Source: Arthrobacter sp. SDTb3-6
GTDB lineage: Bacteria; Actinomycetota; Actinomycetes; Actinomycetales; Micrococcaceae
NCBI RefSeq assembly: GCF_013376095.1
Contig: NZ_JAAMFN010000003.1
Coordinates: forward strand, 1 to 64,000
Direction of reading: 5' to 3'
Length of the DNA: 64,000 nucleotides
Part shown: piece after piece, positions 1 to 10,559 of the stretch
Layout: each line of letters starts with the position of its first letter
Position numbering within the stretch: position 1 is the first letter of the stretch
Translations under genes and position numbers: made by a program
Notes under the pieces: model-generated
What the model was told of the DNA's origin: nothing
What the model saw: the letters and a program-made list of their open reading frames with translations, nothing else
Database searches by the model: none

Positions 1-29
1 GGCTGGGTGGCTGGGTGGTACTGGGCGGG

Positions 30-53
30 GGGCCCTGCCGCGCGGCAGGGCCC
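30..53. terminator. Perfect GC-rich palindrome downstream of the sugar-catabolic genes
   Basis: A 24-base perfect inverted repeat (GGGCCCTGCCG and its complement around CG) lies 23 bases beyond the stop of the minus-strand dehydrogenase gene. It is well placed to end that transcript, but no clear T-run follows on the minus strand, so termination is inferred. Confidence 0.5.
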
Positions 54-75
54 GCCACAACAGGGAACCGCGGGG

Positions 76-1083
76 TCAGGCGACCTCTGCCGGCCGGTCC
101 GGATAGCTCTGCGCGTACACATCCTTGATGATGCGCAGGGTCTTCAACGCTTCCTGCGGGTCGATCCAAAAGGGCCCGTCCTGGCCCAGTTGCGCGTAAA
201 AGTCGGCAATGTAGAGCTGGTGTGAGACGCCCCAGTAGTCCCGGCCGCCGGATGCTGCCCGGCGTTCCCGGACAACCTCCACCCGGCCGTCGCCATGCGT
301 GATGGTCAGGTCCCCGCGGAGGTGGAAGTCCGCCTTCTCGGTAACAATGTCCACCGTGACGGGGGCGTTGACCGTGTTGGCCAGGGTCGCGTAGAAAACG
401 CTGCGTGCCCCGCCCGTGTGGGTCAGGACCAGCTCGGCCGTGTCCTCCACCTCGATGGCGTCCGCGAGGGCATGGGTGGCCGCGTGCCCGGCGACGCCCG
501 CCACTTCCCCCATCAGCCACTGCAGGAGGTCCAGCGTGTGGATGGCCTGGTTCATCAGCAGCCCCCCGCCGCCACCGGCCCAGGTGCCGCGCCAGGGCCG
601 GCTGGCGTAGTAGGCGGCGTCACGGTGCCACATCACCGTCCCCGAACCGCCGAGGACGGCGCCAAACTCTCCGCTGGAGAGCCGCCCGTGCAGGGCCTGG
701 ACGGCCGCGTTGTAGCGGTTTTGGAAACAGATGCCGATCCGCGCCGGGCTGGCGGCCGCCGCGGCTGCCAGCCGCAAGGCATCCGCCAGGGTGCTGGCCA
801 GCGGCTTCTCACTGATCACGTTGATCCCGCGCCCCAGCGCCGCAATGGCCGGGTCGGCGTGCTGGTGGTGGGGCGTGCAGACGTGCACGACGTCGGGACG
901 CACCTCCTCGAGCATGCGCACGTGGTCGCTGTAGCCGGGCACCCCGTGCGCACCTTCGGCCAGGGCGAGCCGCTCCGGATCGCTGTCACACACGGCCACC
1001 AGCTCCGCGTCCCCCAGCGCGGCAATCGCCTCGAAGTGGACGGTTGCTACGTCCCCGCAACCAATGACGGCAACTCTTGGCAT
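76..1083 (-). CDS. Gfo/Idh/MocA family oxidoreductase
   Basis: A 335-residue NAD(P)-dependent sugar or polyol dehydrogenase-like protein. The N-terminal Rossmann motif GCGDVATVH is at residues 8-16 and the family motif EKPLA at 92-96, whose lysine is the usual catalytic base; the C-terminal half is the substrate-binding alpha/beta domain. The length is typical. AAAGGAG precedes the ATG at a good distance. It lies 68 nt downstream of a sugar isomerase-like gene on the same strand, so the two probably form an operon controlled by the divergent LacI-type repressor. The substrate cannot be read from the sequence; an inositol-like or rare sugar is a guess from the pairing of the two families. Confidence 0.9.
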   Translation of the reverse strand: MPRVAVIGCGDVATVHFEAIAALGDAELVAVCDSDPERLALAEGAHGVPGYSDHVRMLEEVRPDVVHVCTPHHQHADPAIAALGRGINVISEKPLASTLADALRLAAAAAASPARIGICFQNRYNAAVQALHGRLSSGEFGAVLGGSGTVMWHRDAAYYASRPWRGTWAGGGGGLLMNQAIHTLDLLQWLMGEVAGVAGHAATHALADAIEVEDTAELVLTHTGGARSVFYATLANTVNAPVTVDIVTEKADFHLRGDLTITHGDGRVEVVRERRAASGGRDYWGVSHQLYIADFYAQLGQDGPFWIDPQEALKTLRIIKDVYAQSYPDRPAEVA

Positions 1084-1151
1084 GGTGTGGCTCCTTTGAC
1101 GGGTGATGCGGGGCTGGTGATCCGGTGCTGGTGGTGCGGGGCGGGCGGGGG

Positions 1152-1997
1152 CTAGGCCAGCGTCACGCCGATGGCGTCGGTGGCCGAGCGGAAGGCCCGC
1201 GCCGCCTCGCCAAACGCGGTGGGGCCCGAGAAGCCGCCAAGTTCATGCTGGGCGGCCAGGTGCGGTTCCAGCGAGGCGAAGCCGGCGTAGCCGTCATCGC
1301 GCAGCGCCGTCAGTGTTTCCACGAGCTGTCCGTCGCCCTTGCCGGTGGGCACCACCTCGCCGCTTCCTGCGATGGCGTCCTTGACCTGCAGGTATTCCAG
1401 GTACGGGCGCAGCATGGCGTAGGCGTCGGTGTGGGGCTTCACGCCCACCTGGACAAAGTTGGCGTTGTCCCATGCCGCACGCAGGGCCGGGGAGTTGACG
1501 GTCTGCAGGATGTCCAGGACCCGTTCGGGGGTGTCGCCGTAGATGTCCTTTTCGTTTTCATGGATCAGGACCACGCCGGCCTGCTCGGCCTCGGCAGCCA
1601 ACAGCGCGAGCCGCTCCATGACGGCGTCGCGGATTTCTTCAGGGGTCTGCTCCGGGGCACGGAAGAAGGAGAACATGCGGATGTACTTCGTCTCCAGCGC
1701 CTTGGCCACCTCAATGATGCGGCGCAGCCGTTCCACCTCGAGGGTGGCCGGAAGGCTGATGTCCACCTTGCCGATGGGGCTTGCCACGGCGGACACCTTC
1801 AGCCCGGCGCCGTCAAGGATGGACTTGAGCTCAGCGACCTGGGCATCATCCAGTTCCACCACGTTGGTCCCCCACGCGCTGCGCACCTCAATGTACTGCG
1901 CGCCCAGGGCCAGCATGACGGCCGCCTGGATCTTGGGGTCCGGGTCGATTTCATCGCCGAACCCGGAAAGGGTCCACGTCGGGTTGATGGTGGGCAT
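1152..1997 (-). CDS. Sugar phosphate isomerase/epimerase (AP endonuclease-2 fold)
   Basis: A 281-residue TIM-barrel protein of the xylose isomerase-like family. Candidate metal and active-site residues are the HENE motif at 146-149, WDNAN at 176-180, H189, the VKD at 205-207 and E244/H246. A longer reading frame starts 28 codons upstream, but GGAGG lies 5 nt before the ATG at 1997, and the protein then begins directly with the first strand, so the shorter start is preferred. It is the first gene of a minus-strand pair with the Gfo/Idh/MocA dehydrogenase. Such pairs usually isomerise and oxidise sugars or inositols; the exact substrate is unknown. Confidence 0.85.
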   Translation of the reverse strand: MPTINPTWTLSGFGDEIDPDPKIQAAVMLALGAQYIEVRSAWGTNVVELDDAQVAELKSILDGAGLKVSAVASPIGKVDISLPATLEVERLRRIIEVAKALETKYIRMFSFFRAPEQTPEEIRDAVMERLALLAAEAEQAGVVLIHENEKDIYGDTPERVLDILQTVNSPALRAAWDNANFVQVGVKPHTDAYAMLRPYLEYLQVKDAIAGSGEVVPTGKGDGQLVETLTALRDDGYAGFASLEPHLAAQHELGGFSGPTAFGEAARAFRSATDAIGVTLA

Positions 1998-2123
1998 TGG
2001 TCCTCCAGAATAGGCACTACGGGGTGGTTCGGCACCGAACCCGGCCGCCCCGGGGGACCCGCGTTCGGTGACCTGATTCACAGGTCATCTCTCACTACAG
2101 AAGCCTAACGCCAATGCAAACTC

Positions 2124-2141
2124 TTGACAACCGATTGCCAA
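2124..2141. promoter_or_regulatory. LacI-family operator between divergent sugar genes
   Basis: TTGACAACCGATTGCCAA is an 18-bp imperfect palindrome (7 of 9 pairs match) centred on CG, the usual form of a LacI/PurR-family operator. Its right half overlaps the -35 of the repressor's own promoter. On the other strand it would sit just downstream of the predicted start of the isomerase/dehydrogenase transcript. One site could therefore repress both directions. Confidence 0.7.
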
Positions 2142-2163
2142 AATTCTCCGCAGACCGTAGTCT
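2135..2163 (+). promoter_or_regulatory. Candidate promoter of the LacI-type gene
   Basis: TTGCCA at 2135-2140 and TAGTCT at 2158-2163 are separated by 17 bp. On the minus strand CTGACA (2182-2187) and CAGACT (2159-2164), also 17 bp apart, are a candidate promoter for the divergent sugar genes. The two -10 elements overlap. Confidence 0.5.
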
Positions 2164-2287
2164 GGCATCGACGGACAGTGTTGTCAGTCACAAACATGCC
2201 CCTGCCCGCAGGCGCGTCTCCGCGCCGAACTGCCCGCAGCCCCAGCCATCGGCCCGACGGGCCAGTTTCCCACAAGGATGTGTCCGA

Positions 2288-3308
2288 ATGACGGCTCCCC
2301 CAGGCGTTTCGCCACAGCGTCCAGCAACAATCCACGACGTCGCAGCACTCTCGGGCGTTGCCGCGTCAACGGTCTCACGGGCCTTGTCCACGCCCGGCCG
2401 CGTCAACTTCCGCACCCGTGCCCGCATCGAGGCGGCCGCAGCGCAACTGAAATACATTCCCAATGCCCAGGCGAAGGCGCTCAGCTCGGGGCGCACCAAG
2501 GCCGTGGCCGTGCTCGTTGCGGACATCACCAACCCGTTTTACTTTGACATCATCCGCGGCACGCAGCTTCAGTTGAAGGCGGCCGGATACACCCAGCTGC
2601 TGGTGGACACCGAGGAATCCGACGAAGTCGAGGTCAACACGGTGGAGCAGTTGCGCCAGACGGCCGACGGCGTCATCCTGACCGCGTCCCGCCTCAGCGA
2701 CGCCGCCCTTGCCGCCGTGGCGGCGAAGATGCCCGTGGTCACCATCAACCGCGACATTGACGGCGTGCCGTCCGTCCTGCTGGACACCCCGACGGCCACC
2801 AACCAGGCCCTTGACCACCTCATCTCCCTGGGCCACTCCCACGTTGCCTACCTGGGGGGTCCGGAGACGTCGAGTTCAAACACGCGCCGTTGGGCTGCGC
2901 TGTCCGAGGCCGCGAAGGAACGCGGCGTGAAGGTGGTGCGGCTTGGCCCGTTTGCCCCGCGCACCCACTCCGGTGCCGCGGCCGCCGATGCGCTGGTCCA
3001 TTCCGGCGCCACGGCCGGAATCGCGTTCAACGACTTGGTGGCGATCGGCATGTTGCAGCGTCTCCGGGAGCGCGGGGTCCGGGTGCCCGAGGACGTCAGC
3101 ATCGTCGGCTGCGACGACATTTTTGGGGCCGACTTCTGCAGCCCCCCGCTGACCACGGTGACGGCGCCGGTGGAACAGGCAGGCCGGGTGGCCGTTGCCA
3201 TGCTCCTGGGCAAGCTCGATGCCGCCCAGGGAAACCTCCCGCGCACCCAGACCATCCTCCCCACCTACCTGACCATCCGCGGTTCCACCGGGCCGGCCCC
3301 CGCGGCCC

Positions 3309-3313
<5 letters not shown>
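2288..3313 (+). CDS. LacI family transcriptional regulator
   Basis: A 341-residue repressor. The N-terminal LacI helix-turn-helix (TIHDVAALSGVAASTVSRAL) is followed by the hinge helix and a periplasmic-binding-protein-like effector domain containing VADITNPFYFDII and the late SIVGCDDI motif. The frame is open further upstream, but the ATG at 2288 has AAGGA 9 nt upstream and puts the HTH where the family has it. It is divergent from the two sugar-catabolic genes and probably controls them and itself through the palindrome at 2124-2141. The effector is presumably a sugar linked to that pathway. Confidence 0.92.
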
Positions 3314-5175
<1,862 letters not shown>

Positions 5176-8100
5176 GTGCCAGAGCAATCCATCCACCGTC
5201 TACCCGAGGAATTTGGCGGAAACGAGTGGCTCGTCGATGAACTCTACGAGCGGTACCAGGCCGACAAGAACTCAGTGGACACAAAGTGGTGGCCGCTCTT
5301 CAAGTCGTTCGACGCCGAAGAATCCGCCGCCACCAACGGACGCCACACAGCCCCCAACGCCAGCCCGGTAACGGCGCAGATCCCCGTGGTTCCGGTCCCC
5401 GCCGCTCGCCCGGCGGCACCCGCCGCAGCCGCCCCGGCCGCACCTGCGCCGGCCCCCAGCGCAGCCCCCGCCCCCAGCGCAGCGGCCCCGGCTGCAGCCG
5501 CCCCTGCCGCGGCACCCGCCAAGGCACCTGCCGCCCCGCCGCGCCCGCCGGCCCCCGCCAAGGACGCCGCCCGCACCGGCACCACGCCCATCCCGGCGCA
5601 GCTGCCCAAGACCGCCAAGGACACCTCGATCCCCGACGAGGCCGTGAACACGATCCTGCGCGGACCGGCCAAGGCCATCGCCACGAACATGATCACCAGC
5701 CTCGAGGTGCCCACCGCCACCAGCGTGCGCGCCATCCCGGCCAAGCTGCTCATTGACAACCGAGTGGTCATCAACTCCAACCTTGCCCGCGCCCGCGGCG
5801 GCAAGGTCTCCTTCACGCACCTGATTGGCTACGCCGTCATCCGTGCGCTGAGCCAGTTCCCTTCCATGAACGTCTACTACGACGTGGTGGACGGCAAGCC
5901 CGTTGCCGTCCAGCCCCCGCACGTGAACTTCGGCATCGCGATCGACATGCCCAAGCCGGACGGCAGCCGCCTGCTCATGGTGCCGAACATCAAGAAGGCC
6001 GAGACCCTCAGCTTTGCCGAGTTCTGGCACACCTACGAGGACCTGATCAAGCGTGCCCGCGCCGGCAAGCTCACCGCCGACGACCACGCCGGCACCACCG
6101 TCTCCCTGACCAACCCCGGCGGCATCGGCACCGTGCACTCCGTGCCCCGCCTGTCCAAGGGCCAGGCGGCCATCATCGGCGTCGGCGCGCTGGACTACCC
6201 GGCCGAGTTCCAGGGCGCCAGCGCCAAGATCATCGCCAAGAACGCCGTGTCCAAGATCCTGACGCTGACCTCCACCTATGACCACCGCGTCATCCAGGGT
6301 GCCGGGTCCGGGGAGTTCCTGAAGAAGGTCCACCAGCTGCTGCTCGGCGCCGAGAACTTCTATGACGACATCTTCGAAGACCTGCGCATCCCCTACGAGC
6401 CCATCCGCTGGAGCCTGGACCTCCAGGTGGACCCGGCCGATGAGATCAACAAGGTCGCCCGGATCCAGCAGCTGATCCACTCCTACCGTGTGCGCGGCCA
6501 CCTCATGGCCGACACCGACCCGCTGGAATTCCGCCAGCGCAAGCACCCCGACCTGGACGTGCTCACCTACGGCCTGACCCTGTGGGACCTGGACCGCGAG
6601 TGGCCCACCGGCGGCTTCGGCGGCAAGCCCAAGCTGCTGCTGCGTGACATCCTCGGCGTACTGCGTGACGCCTACTGCCGCACCACCGGCATCGAATACA
6701 TGCACATCCAGGAACCCGAGCAGCGCAAGTGGTTCCAGGACGAGCTGGAGCACCCCTATTCCAAGCCGAGCCGGGAAGAGCAGATCCGCATCGTCTCCAA
6801 GCTGAACTCTGCCGAGGCGTTTGAGACGTTCCTGCAGACCAAGTTCGTTGGCCAGAAGCGCTTCTCCCTGGAAGGCGGCGAGTCCCTGATCCCGCTGCTG
6901 GACTCCATCATCTCCGACGCCGCCGACGACGGCCTGGACGAAGTGGCCATCGGCATGGCCCACCGCGGCCGCCTGAACGTGCTGACCAACATCGCCGGCA
7001 AGACCTACGCCCAGGTGTTCCGTGAGTTCGAGGGCACGCTGGATTCCCGCAGCGTGCAGGGCTCCGGCGACGTGAAGTACCACCTCGGCACAGAGGGCAC
7101 CTTCACCTCCGACGCCGGCAACGAGACGAAGGTCTACCTGGCCGCCAACCCCTCGCACCTGGAAGCCGTCGACGCCGTGCTTGAGGGAATTGTCCGGGCC
7201 AAGCAGGACCGCCTCGACCAGGGCGAGAACTTCCCCGTGCTGCCCATCATGGTCCACGGCGACGCCGCCTTTGCCGGCCAGGGCGTGGTGGCGGAAACGC
7301 TGAACCTGTCCCAGCTGCGTGGCTACCGCACCGGCGGCACCATCCACGTGGTGGTCAACAACCAGGTCGGCTTCACGACGGCGCCGTCCTCCTCGCGCTC
7401 TTCGGTGTACTCCACCGACGTGGCCAAGATGATCCAGGCACCGGTCTTCCATGTCAACGGCGACGACCCCGAAGCCGTGGTGCGTGTGGCCCAGCTGGCC
7501 TACCAGTTCCAGCAGCGCTTCCGCAAGGACGTAGTCATCGACATGGTCTGCTACCGCCGCCGCGGGCACAACGAGGGCGACGACCCCTCGATGACCCAGC
7601 CGCTGATGTACAACCTGATCGAGGCCAAGCGTTCCGTGCGCCGCCTGTACACCGAGGCCCTGATCGGCCGCGGGGACATCACCGAGGATGAGGCCTCGCA
7701 GCTGCTGCGCGACTACCAGGAACGCCTGGAGCGCGTCTTCGCCGAGACCCACGCGGCCCAGACCTCGCCCATCCCGATCATCACCAAGGACACGCACGCC
7801 GTCTCCGACCTGGAACGCCCCATGGCGCAGCAGGCCGATTCCGGCGTCAACGACCCCAAGAACACGGCCATCACCGCGGACACGCTGGCACGCATCGGCG
7901 CCATCCACACCGCGGTCCCGGAAGGCTTTACGGTCCACCAGAAGCTGAAGTCCCTGCTGGAAAAGCGCGAGGCCATGTCCCGCAACGGCGGCATCGACTG
8001 GGGCTTTGGCGAACTCGCCGCGTTTGGTTCGCTCCTGCTGGAAGGCGTCCCGATCCGCATGGCCGGACAGGACTCGCGCCGCGGCACGTTCGTCCAGCGC

Positions 8101-9015
8101 CACGCCGTGTTCCACGACCGTGCCACGGGCAAGGTCTGGACCCCCATCGCGGGCCTCAGCGAGGACCAGGCCAAGCTGTGGATCTATGATTCCCTGCTGA
8201 GCGAATACGCGGCCATGGGATTTGAGTACGGCTACTCGGTGGAACGCCCGGACGCGCTGGTCATCTGGGAAGCCCAATTTGGTGACTTCGCCAACGGCGC
8301 CCAGACAGTCATGGATGAGTTCATCTCCTCCGCCGAGCAGAAGTGGGGCCAGCGTTCCTCGCTGGTGCTGATGCTGCCGCACGGCTACGAGGGCCAGGGC
8401 CCGGACCATTCCTCGGCCCGGATCGAACGCTACCTGCAGATGTGCGCGGAACAGAACATGGTGGTGGCCAACCCGACCACGCCGGCGTCGCACTTCCACC
8501 TGCTGCGCCGCCAGGCATACAGTCGCCCACGCAAGCCACTGATCATCTTCACGCCCAAGCAGCTGCTGCGCCTGAAGGCCGCCGCGTCCGCCGTGGAGGA
8601 CTTCACCACGGGCGGCTTCCGCCCGGTCATCGGTGAGCATGCCGCCCAGGACGCCAACGCCGTCGACCGCGTGCTGCTGGTCTCCGGCCGGCTGTACTAC
8701 GACCTCCTCGCCGCCCGCGACAAGGCCGGGGACTCCAGGACCGCCATCGTGCGCGTCGAGCAGCTGTACCCGCTGCCTGAGGCGGAAATCAAGGCGGAAC
8801 TGGCCAAGTACCCGAACGCGGAAGTCATCTGGGCGCAGGACGAGCCGGCCAACCAGGGTCCGTGGCCGTTCATGGCCCTGAACCTGGCACCGGTGCTGGA
8901 GAAGCGGCTGGGCCGGGTGTCGCGCCCCGCCTCCGCGGCAACGTCCACCGGTTCGGCGAAGATCCACGCCGTGGAGCAGACACTGCTCGTCAAGCAAGCC
9001 TTCGAACGCAACTAA
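5176..9015 (+). CDS. kgd: Multifunctional 2-oxoglutarate dehydrogenase E1/succinyltransferase (Kgd)
   Basis: A 1279-residue fused enzyme of the actinobacterial TCA cycle. In order it has the OdhA-type N-terminal helix (GGNEWLVDELY), an Ala/Pro-rich linker of about residues 60-145, a dihydrolipoyl succinyltransferase catalytic domain ending with DHRVIQG (active-site His near 370), and the ThDP-dependent E1 domain with HGDAAFAGQG near residue 694 and VVNNQVGFTT. It decarboxylates 2-oxoglutarate and with E3 forms succinyl-CoA. The GTG start is preceded by GGAAGAGG. The linker lacks a lipoyl domain, as in its mycobacterial and corynebacterial relatives. A strong intrinsic terminator follows. Confidence 0.95.
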   Translation: MPEQSIHRLPEEFGGNEWLVDELYERYQADKNSVDTKWWPLFKSFDAEESAATNGRHTAPNASPVTAQIPVVPVPAARPAAPAAAAPAAPAPAPSAAPAPSAAAPAAAAPAAAPAKAPAAPPRPPAPAKDAARTGTTPIPAQLPKTAKDTSIPDEAVNTILRGPAKAIATNMITSLEVPTATSVRAIPAKLLIDNRVVINSNLARARGGKVSFTHLIGYAVIRALSQFPSMNVYYDVVDGKPVAVQPPHVNFGIAIDMPKPDGSRLLMVPNIKKAETLSFAEFWHTYEDLIKRARAGKLTADDHAGTTVSLTNPGGIGTVHSVPRLSKGQAAIIGVGALDYPAEFQGASAKIIAKNAVSKILTLTSTYDHRVIQGAGSGEFLKKVHQLLLGAENFYDDIFEDLRIPYEPIRWSLDLQVDPADEINKVARIQQLIHSYRVRGHLMADTDPLEFRQRKHPDLDVLTYGLTLWDLDREWPTGGFGGKPKLLLRDILGVLRDAYCRTTGIEYMHIQEPEQRKWFQDELEHPYSKPSREEQIRIVSKLNSAEAFETFLQTKFVGQKRFSLEGGESLIPLLDSIISDAADDGLDEVAIGMAHRGRLNVLTNIAGKTYAQVFREFEGTLDSRSVQGSGDVKYHLGTEGTFTSDAGNETKVYLAANPSHLEAVDAVLEGIVRAKQDRLDQGENFPVLPIMVHGDAAFAGQGVVAETLNLSQLRGYRTGGTIHVVVNNQVGFTTAPSSSRSSVYSTDVAKMIQAPVFHVNGDDPEAVVRVAQLAYQFQQRFRKDVVIDMVCYRRRGHNEGDDPSMTQPLMYNLIEAKRSVRRLYTEALIGRGDITEDEASQLLRDYQERLERVFAETHAAQTSPIPIITKDTHAVSDLERPMAQQADSGVNDPKNTAITADTLARIGAIHTAVPEGFTVHQKLKSLLEKREAMSRNGGIDWGFGELAAFGSLLLEGVPIRMAGQDSRRGTFVQRHAVFHDRATGKVWTPIAGLSEDQAKLWIYDSLLSEYAAMGFEYGYSVERPDALVIWEAQFGDFANGAQTVMDEFISSAEQKWGQRSSLVLMLPHGYEGQGPDHSSARIERYLQMCAEQNMVVANPTTPASHFHLLRRQAYSRPRKPLIIFTPKQLLRLKAAASAVEDFTTGGFRPVIGEHAAQDANAVDRVLLVSGRLYYDLLAARDKAGDSRTAIVRVEQLYPLPEAEIKAELAKYPNAEVIWAQDEPANQGPWPFMALNLAPVLEKRLGRVSRPASAATSTGSAKIHAVEQTLLVKQAFERN

Positions 9016-9023
9016 GGCGCCTT

Positions 9024-9056
9024 GGATGCCCGGCCTGCCCAACAGGCCGGGCATCC
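9024..9056 (+). terminator. Rho-independent terminator after kgd
   Basis: A perfect 14-bp stem (GGATGCCCGGCCTG with its complement) around a 5-nt loop begins 9 bases after the kgd stop and is followed by TTCATTT. Confidence 0.85.
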
Positions 9057-9087
9057 TTCATTTGATGTGAGAAACGAAAGGGGCACC

Positions 9088-9687
9088 GTGGACAAGCGGG
9101 AGCTGCGAATTGTGGCCATCGGGGACGAACTGGTGGCGGGGGTCGGTGATCCCCGCGCGCTGGGCTGGCTGGGCCGCGTACTGGCCAGGACCCCCCAGGA
9201 GAACGTCTCGGTGGCGCCGTTTGTGCTCGCCACGCCCCACGAGGGCACCGAGGCACTGGCGGGGCGGTGGCTGCAGGAGGCGGGCCGGCGCTTTGACGAC
9301 TTCCACGAAAACCGGCTGGTGGTGGGCCTGTCCGGACGGGACATCGAGTTTGGCCTGACCACGGCGCGCAGCCGGCTCAACCTGGCCAACATCCTCGACG
9401 GCGCCACCCAGCTGAACATTCCGGTGTTCGTGGTGGGCCCTCCGCCGTCGCTGGACCCGGCCCTGAACCGCAAGCTGGCGGAACTGAACACTGCCTTCGC
9501 CGACGTCACCACGCGCCGCAAGCACCACTACGTTGACACGTTCTCGCCGCTGCAAAACCATGAGCAGTGGCGCAACGACGTCGCGGCGAATGCCGGCTCC
9601 CCGGGCCAGGCCGGCTACGGGCTGATGGCCTGGCTGGTGCTGCACCGCGGCTGGTACCAGTGGCTGGACCTTCCCGAGGCTGCCTGA
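9088..9687 (+). CDS. GDSL/SGNH-type hydrolase
   Basis: A 200-residue protein of the SGNH hydrolase fold. It begins VAIGDELVAGVGDPR, a variant block I in which the usual GDS is GDE, so the nucleophilic serine is not at its normal place. LSGRDIEFGL and VVGPPPS correspond to the next blocks, and HHYVDTF is near the C-terminal block. The GTG at 9088 follows GAAAGGGG and is chosen over an upstream in-frame ATG that lies inside the kgd terminator. The missing classical serine makes hydrolytic activity uncertain. Confidence 0.65.
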   Translation: MDKRELRIVAIGDELVAGVGDPRALGWLGRVLARTPQENVSVAPFVLATPHEGTEALAGRWLQEAGRRFDDFHENRLVVGLSGRDIEFGLTTARSRLNLANILDGATQLNIPVFVVGPPPSLDPALNRKLAELNTAFADVTTRRKHHYVDTFSPLQNHEQWRNDVAANAGSPGQAGYGLMAWLVLHRGWYQWLDLPEAA

Positions 9688-9724
9688 CCCCGGGCCGGCG
9701 GCCGTGCTGCCGCCGCTTCCGCCA

Positions 9725-9749
9725 CGGGCGGCGGCCTGCCCGCCGCCCG
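9725..9749 (+). terminator. GC-rich hairpin after the SGNH gene
   Basis: CGGGCGGC (9725-9732) pairs with GCCGCCCG (9742-9749). It could terminate the upstream gene before the bL37 promoter; there is no clear T-run. Confidence 0.35.
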
Positions 9750-9827
9750 GTTAGGTTCGCAAGTGCCGTTTATGGGAGACTAGAGGGCAGATCTTATTCG
9801 GATCTTTGTGAAAGATTGGAGGCAGCT

Positions 9828-9902
9828 ATGTCAAAGCGTTCACGCAAGCGTCGGGACCGCAAGAATGGCGGCGCAAACCACGGTAAGCGCCCCAACACCT
9901 GA
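9828..9902 (+). CDS. 50S ribosomal protein bL37
   Basis: A 24-residue, extremely basic peptide starting MSKRSRKRRDRKN and ending ANHGKRPNT. It matches the actinobacterial large-subunit protein bL37, which was first seen in mycobacterial ribosome structures and is often missed because of its size. GGAGG sits 5 nt before the ATG, and an intrinsic terminator follows 20 nt after the stop, so it is a complete monocistronic gene. The conserved ANHGKRPN end and the RBS make chance coding unlikely. Confidence 0.88.
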   Translation: MSKRSRKRRDRKNGGANHGKRPNT

Positions 9903-9922
9903 GTCTTGACCGACCCACGCAC

Positions 9923-9955
9923 GGACCCGTCCCACCTCCATGGTGGGGCGGGTCC
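9923..9955 (+). terminator. Terminator after bL37
   Basis: A 14-bp stem with one G-T wobble (GGACCCGTCCCACC pairing with GGTGGGGCGGGTCC) around a 5-nt loop, followed by TTGCGTTGT. Confidence 0.8.
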
Positions 9956-10051
9956 TTGCGTTGTGGCGCCGGTCCCTGCAGCCACGGACATTAAGCACGG
10001 AAAGAGTTGTGTTTATTGATATGCTGGAGGCGCTCCCCGCACCGGACCGTT

Positions 10052-10077
10052 GTGACAAGAAAAGTCGTGACAAGAAA
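10052..10077 (+). repeat. Direct repeat GTGACAAGAAA upstream of a membrane-protein gene
   Basis: The 11-mer GTGACAAGAAA occurs at 10052-10062 and again at 10067-10077, a 15-bp period. The second copy ends 8 bp before the start codon. It may be a regulator site; this is speculative. Confidence 0.4.
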
Positions 10078-10085
10078 GCCGTTCC

Positions 10086-10553
10086 ATGCCCGCCGTCGTT
10101 TTACTCACCATGCTTCCCTTCACCTGGTTTGGCATGGTGGCCGCCATTTCCTTCCTGGAGACCCCGTTGAAGTTCCGGGCCCCCGGCATGACCCACGCCC
10201 TGGGAGTAGGGATCGGCCGGCTGGTCTTCAAGGCCCTGAACTCGATTGAGGCGGTGCTCGCGCTGGCGGTCCTGGCCGCATGGCTGCTGTCCCCCGCCAC
10301 GGTCACCCCGGCGGCGGGCGTGCTGCTCGTGGTCGCCATGGCCGCCCTGGCCCTGCAGCTGCTGGTCCTGCGCCCCGCCATGGCCAAGCGCACCGCGGCC
10401 CTGTCCCGCACGGCCCTCACGCACGACGGCGGCACGGCCGTCAAGGCGAAGGTCGGTACGTCCACGCACATCGCCTACATCAGCTCGGAGGCGGTCAAGG
10501 TGCTGGCCCTGCCGGTTGCCGGCATCCTCATCGTCCTCGGCGTGGCAGGGTAG
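10086..10553 (+). CDS. Predicted integral membrane protein
   Basis: A 155-residue protein with about four hydrophobic segments (roughly residues 2-24, 52-70, 73-95 and 131-153). FLETPLKFRAPG follows the first segment and a basic stretch precedes the last. I do not recognise the family with certainty. It ends 6 nt before the truncated haemoglobin gene, so the two are probably cotranscribed and may share a role in oxygen or nitric-oxide response, which is inference from position only. Confidence 0.75.
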   Translation: MPAVVLLTMLPFTWFGMVAAISFLETPLKFRAPGMTHALGVGIGRLVFKALNSIEAVLALAVLAAWLLSPATVTPAAGVLLVVAMAALALQLLVLRPAMAKRTAALSRTALTHDGGTAVKAKVGTSTHIAYISSEAVKVLALPVAGILIVLGVAG

Positions 10554-10559
10554 GCACCG

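Noticed and set aside
1-18. GGCTGGGTG direct repeat at the left edge
   Set aside because: Only two 9-bp copies at the window boundary; too little to interpret.
5272-9054. A 1260-codon open frame antisense to kgd
   Set aside because: It mirrors the coding strand of a strongly conserved enzyme, has a composition typical of high-GC antisense frames, and shows no domain or RBS.
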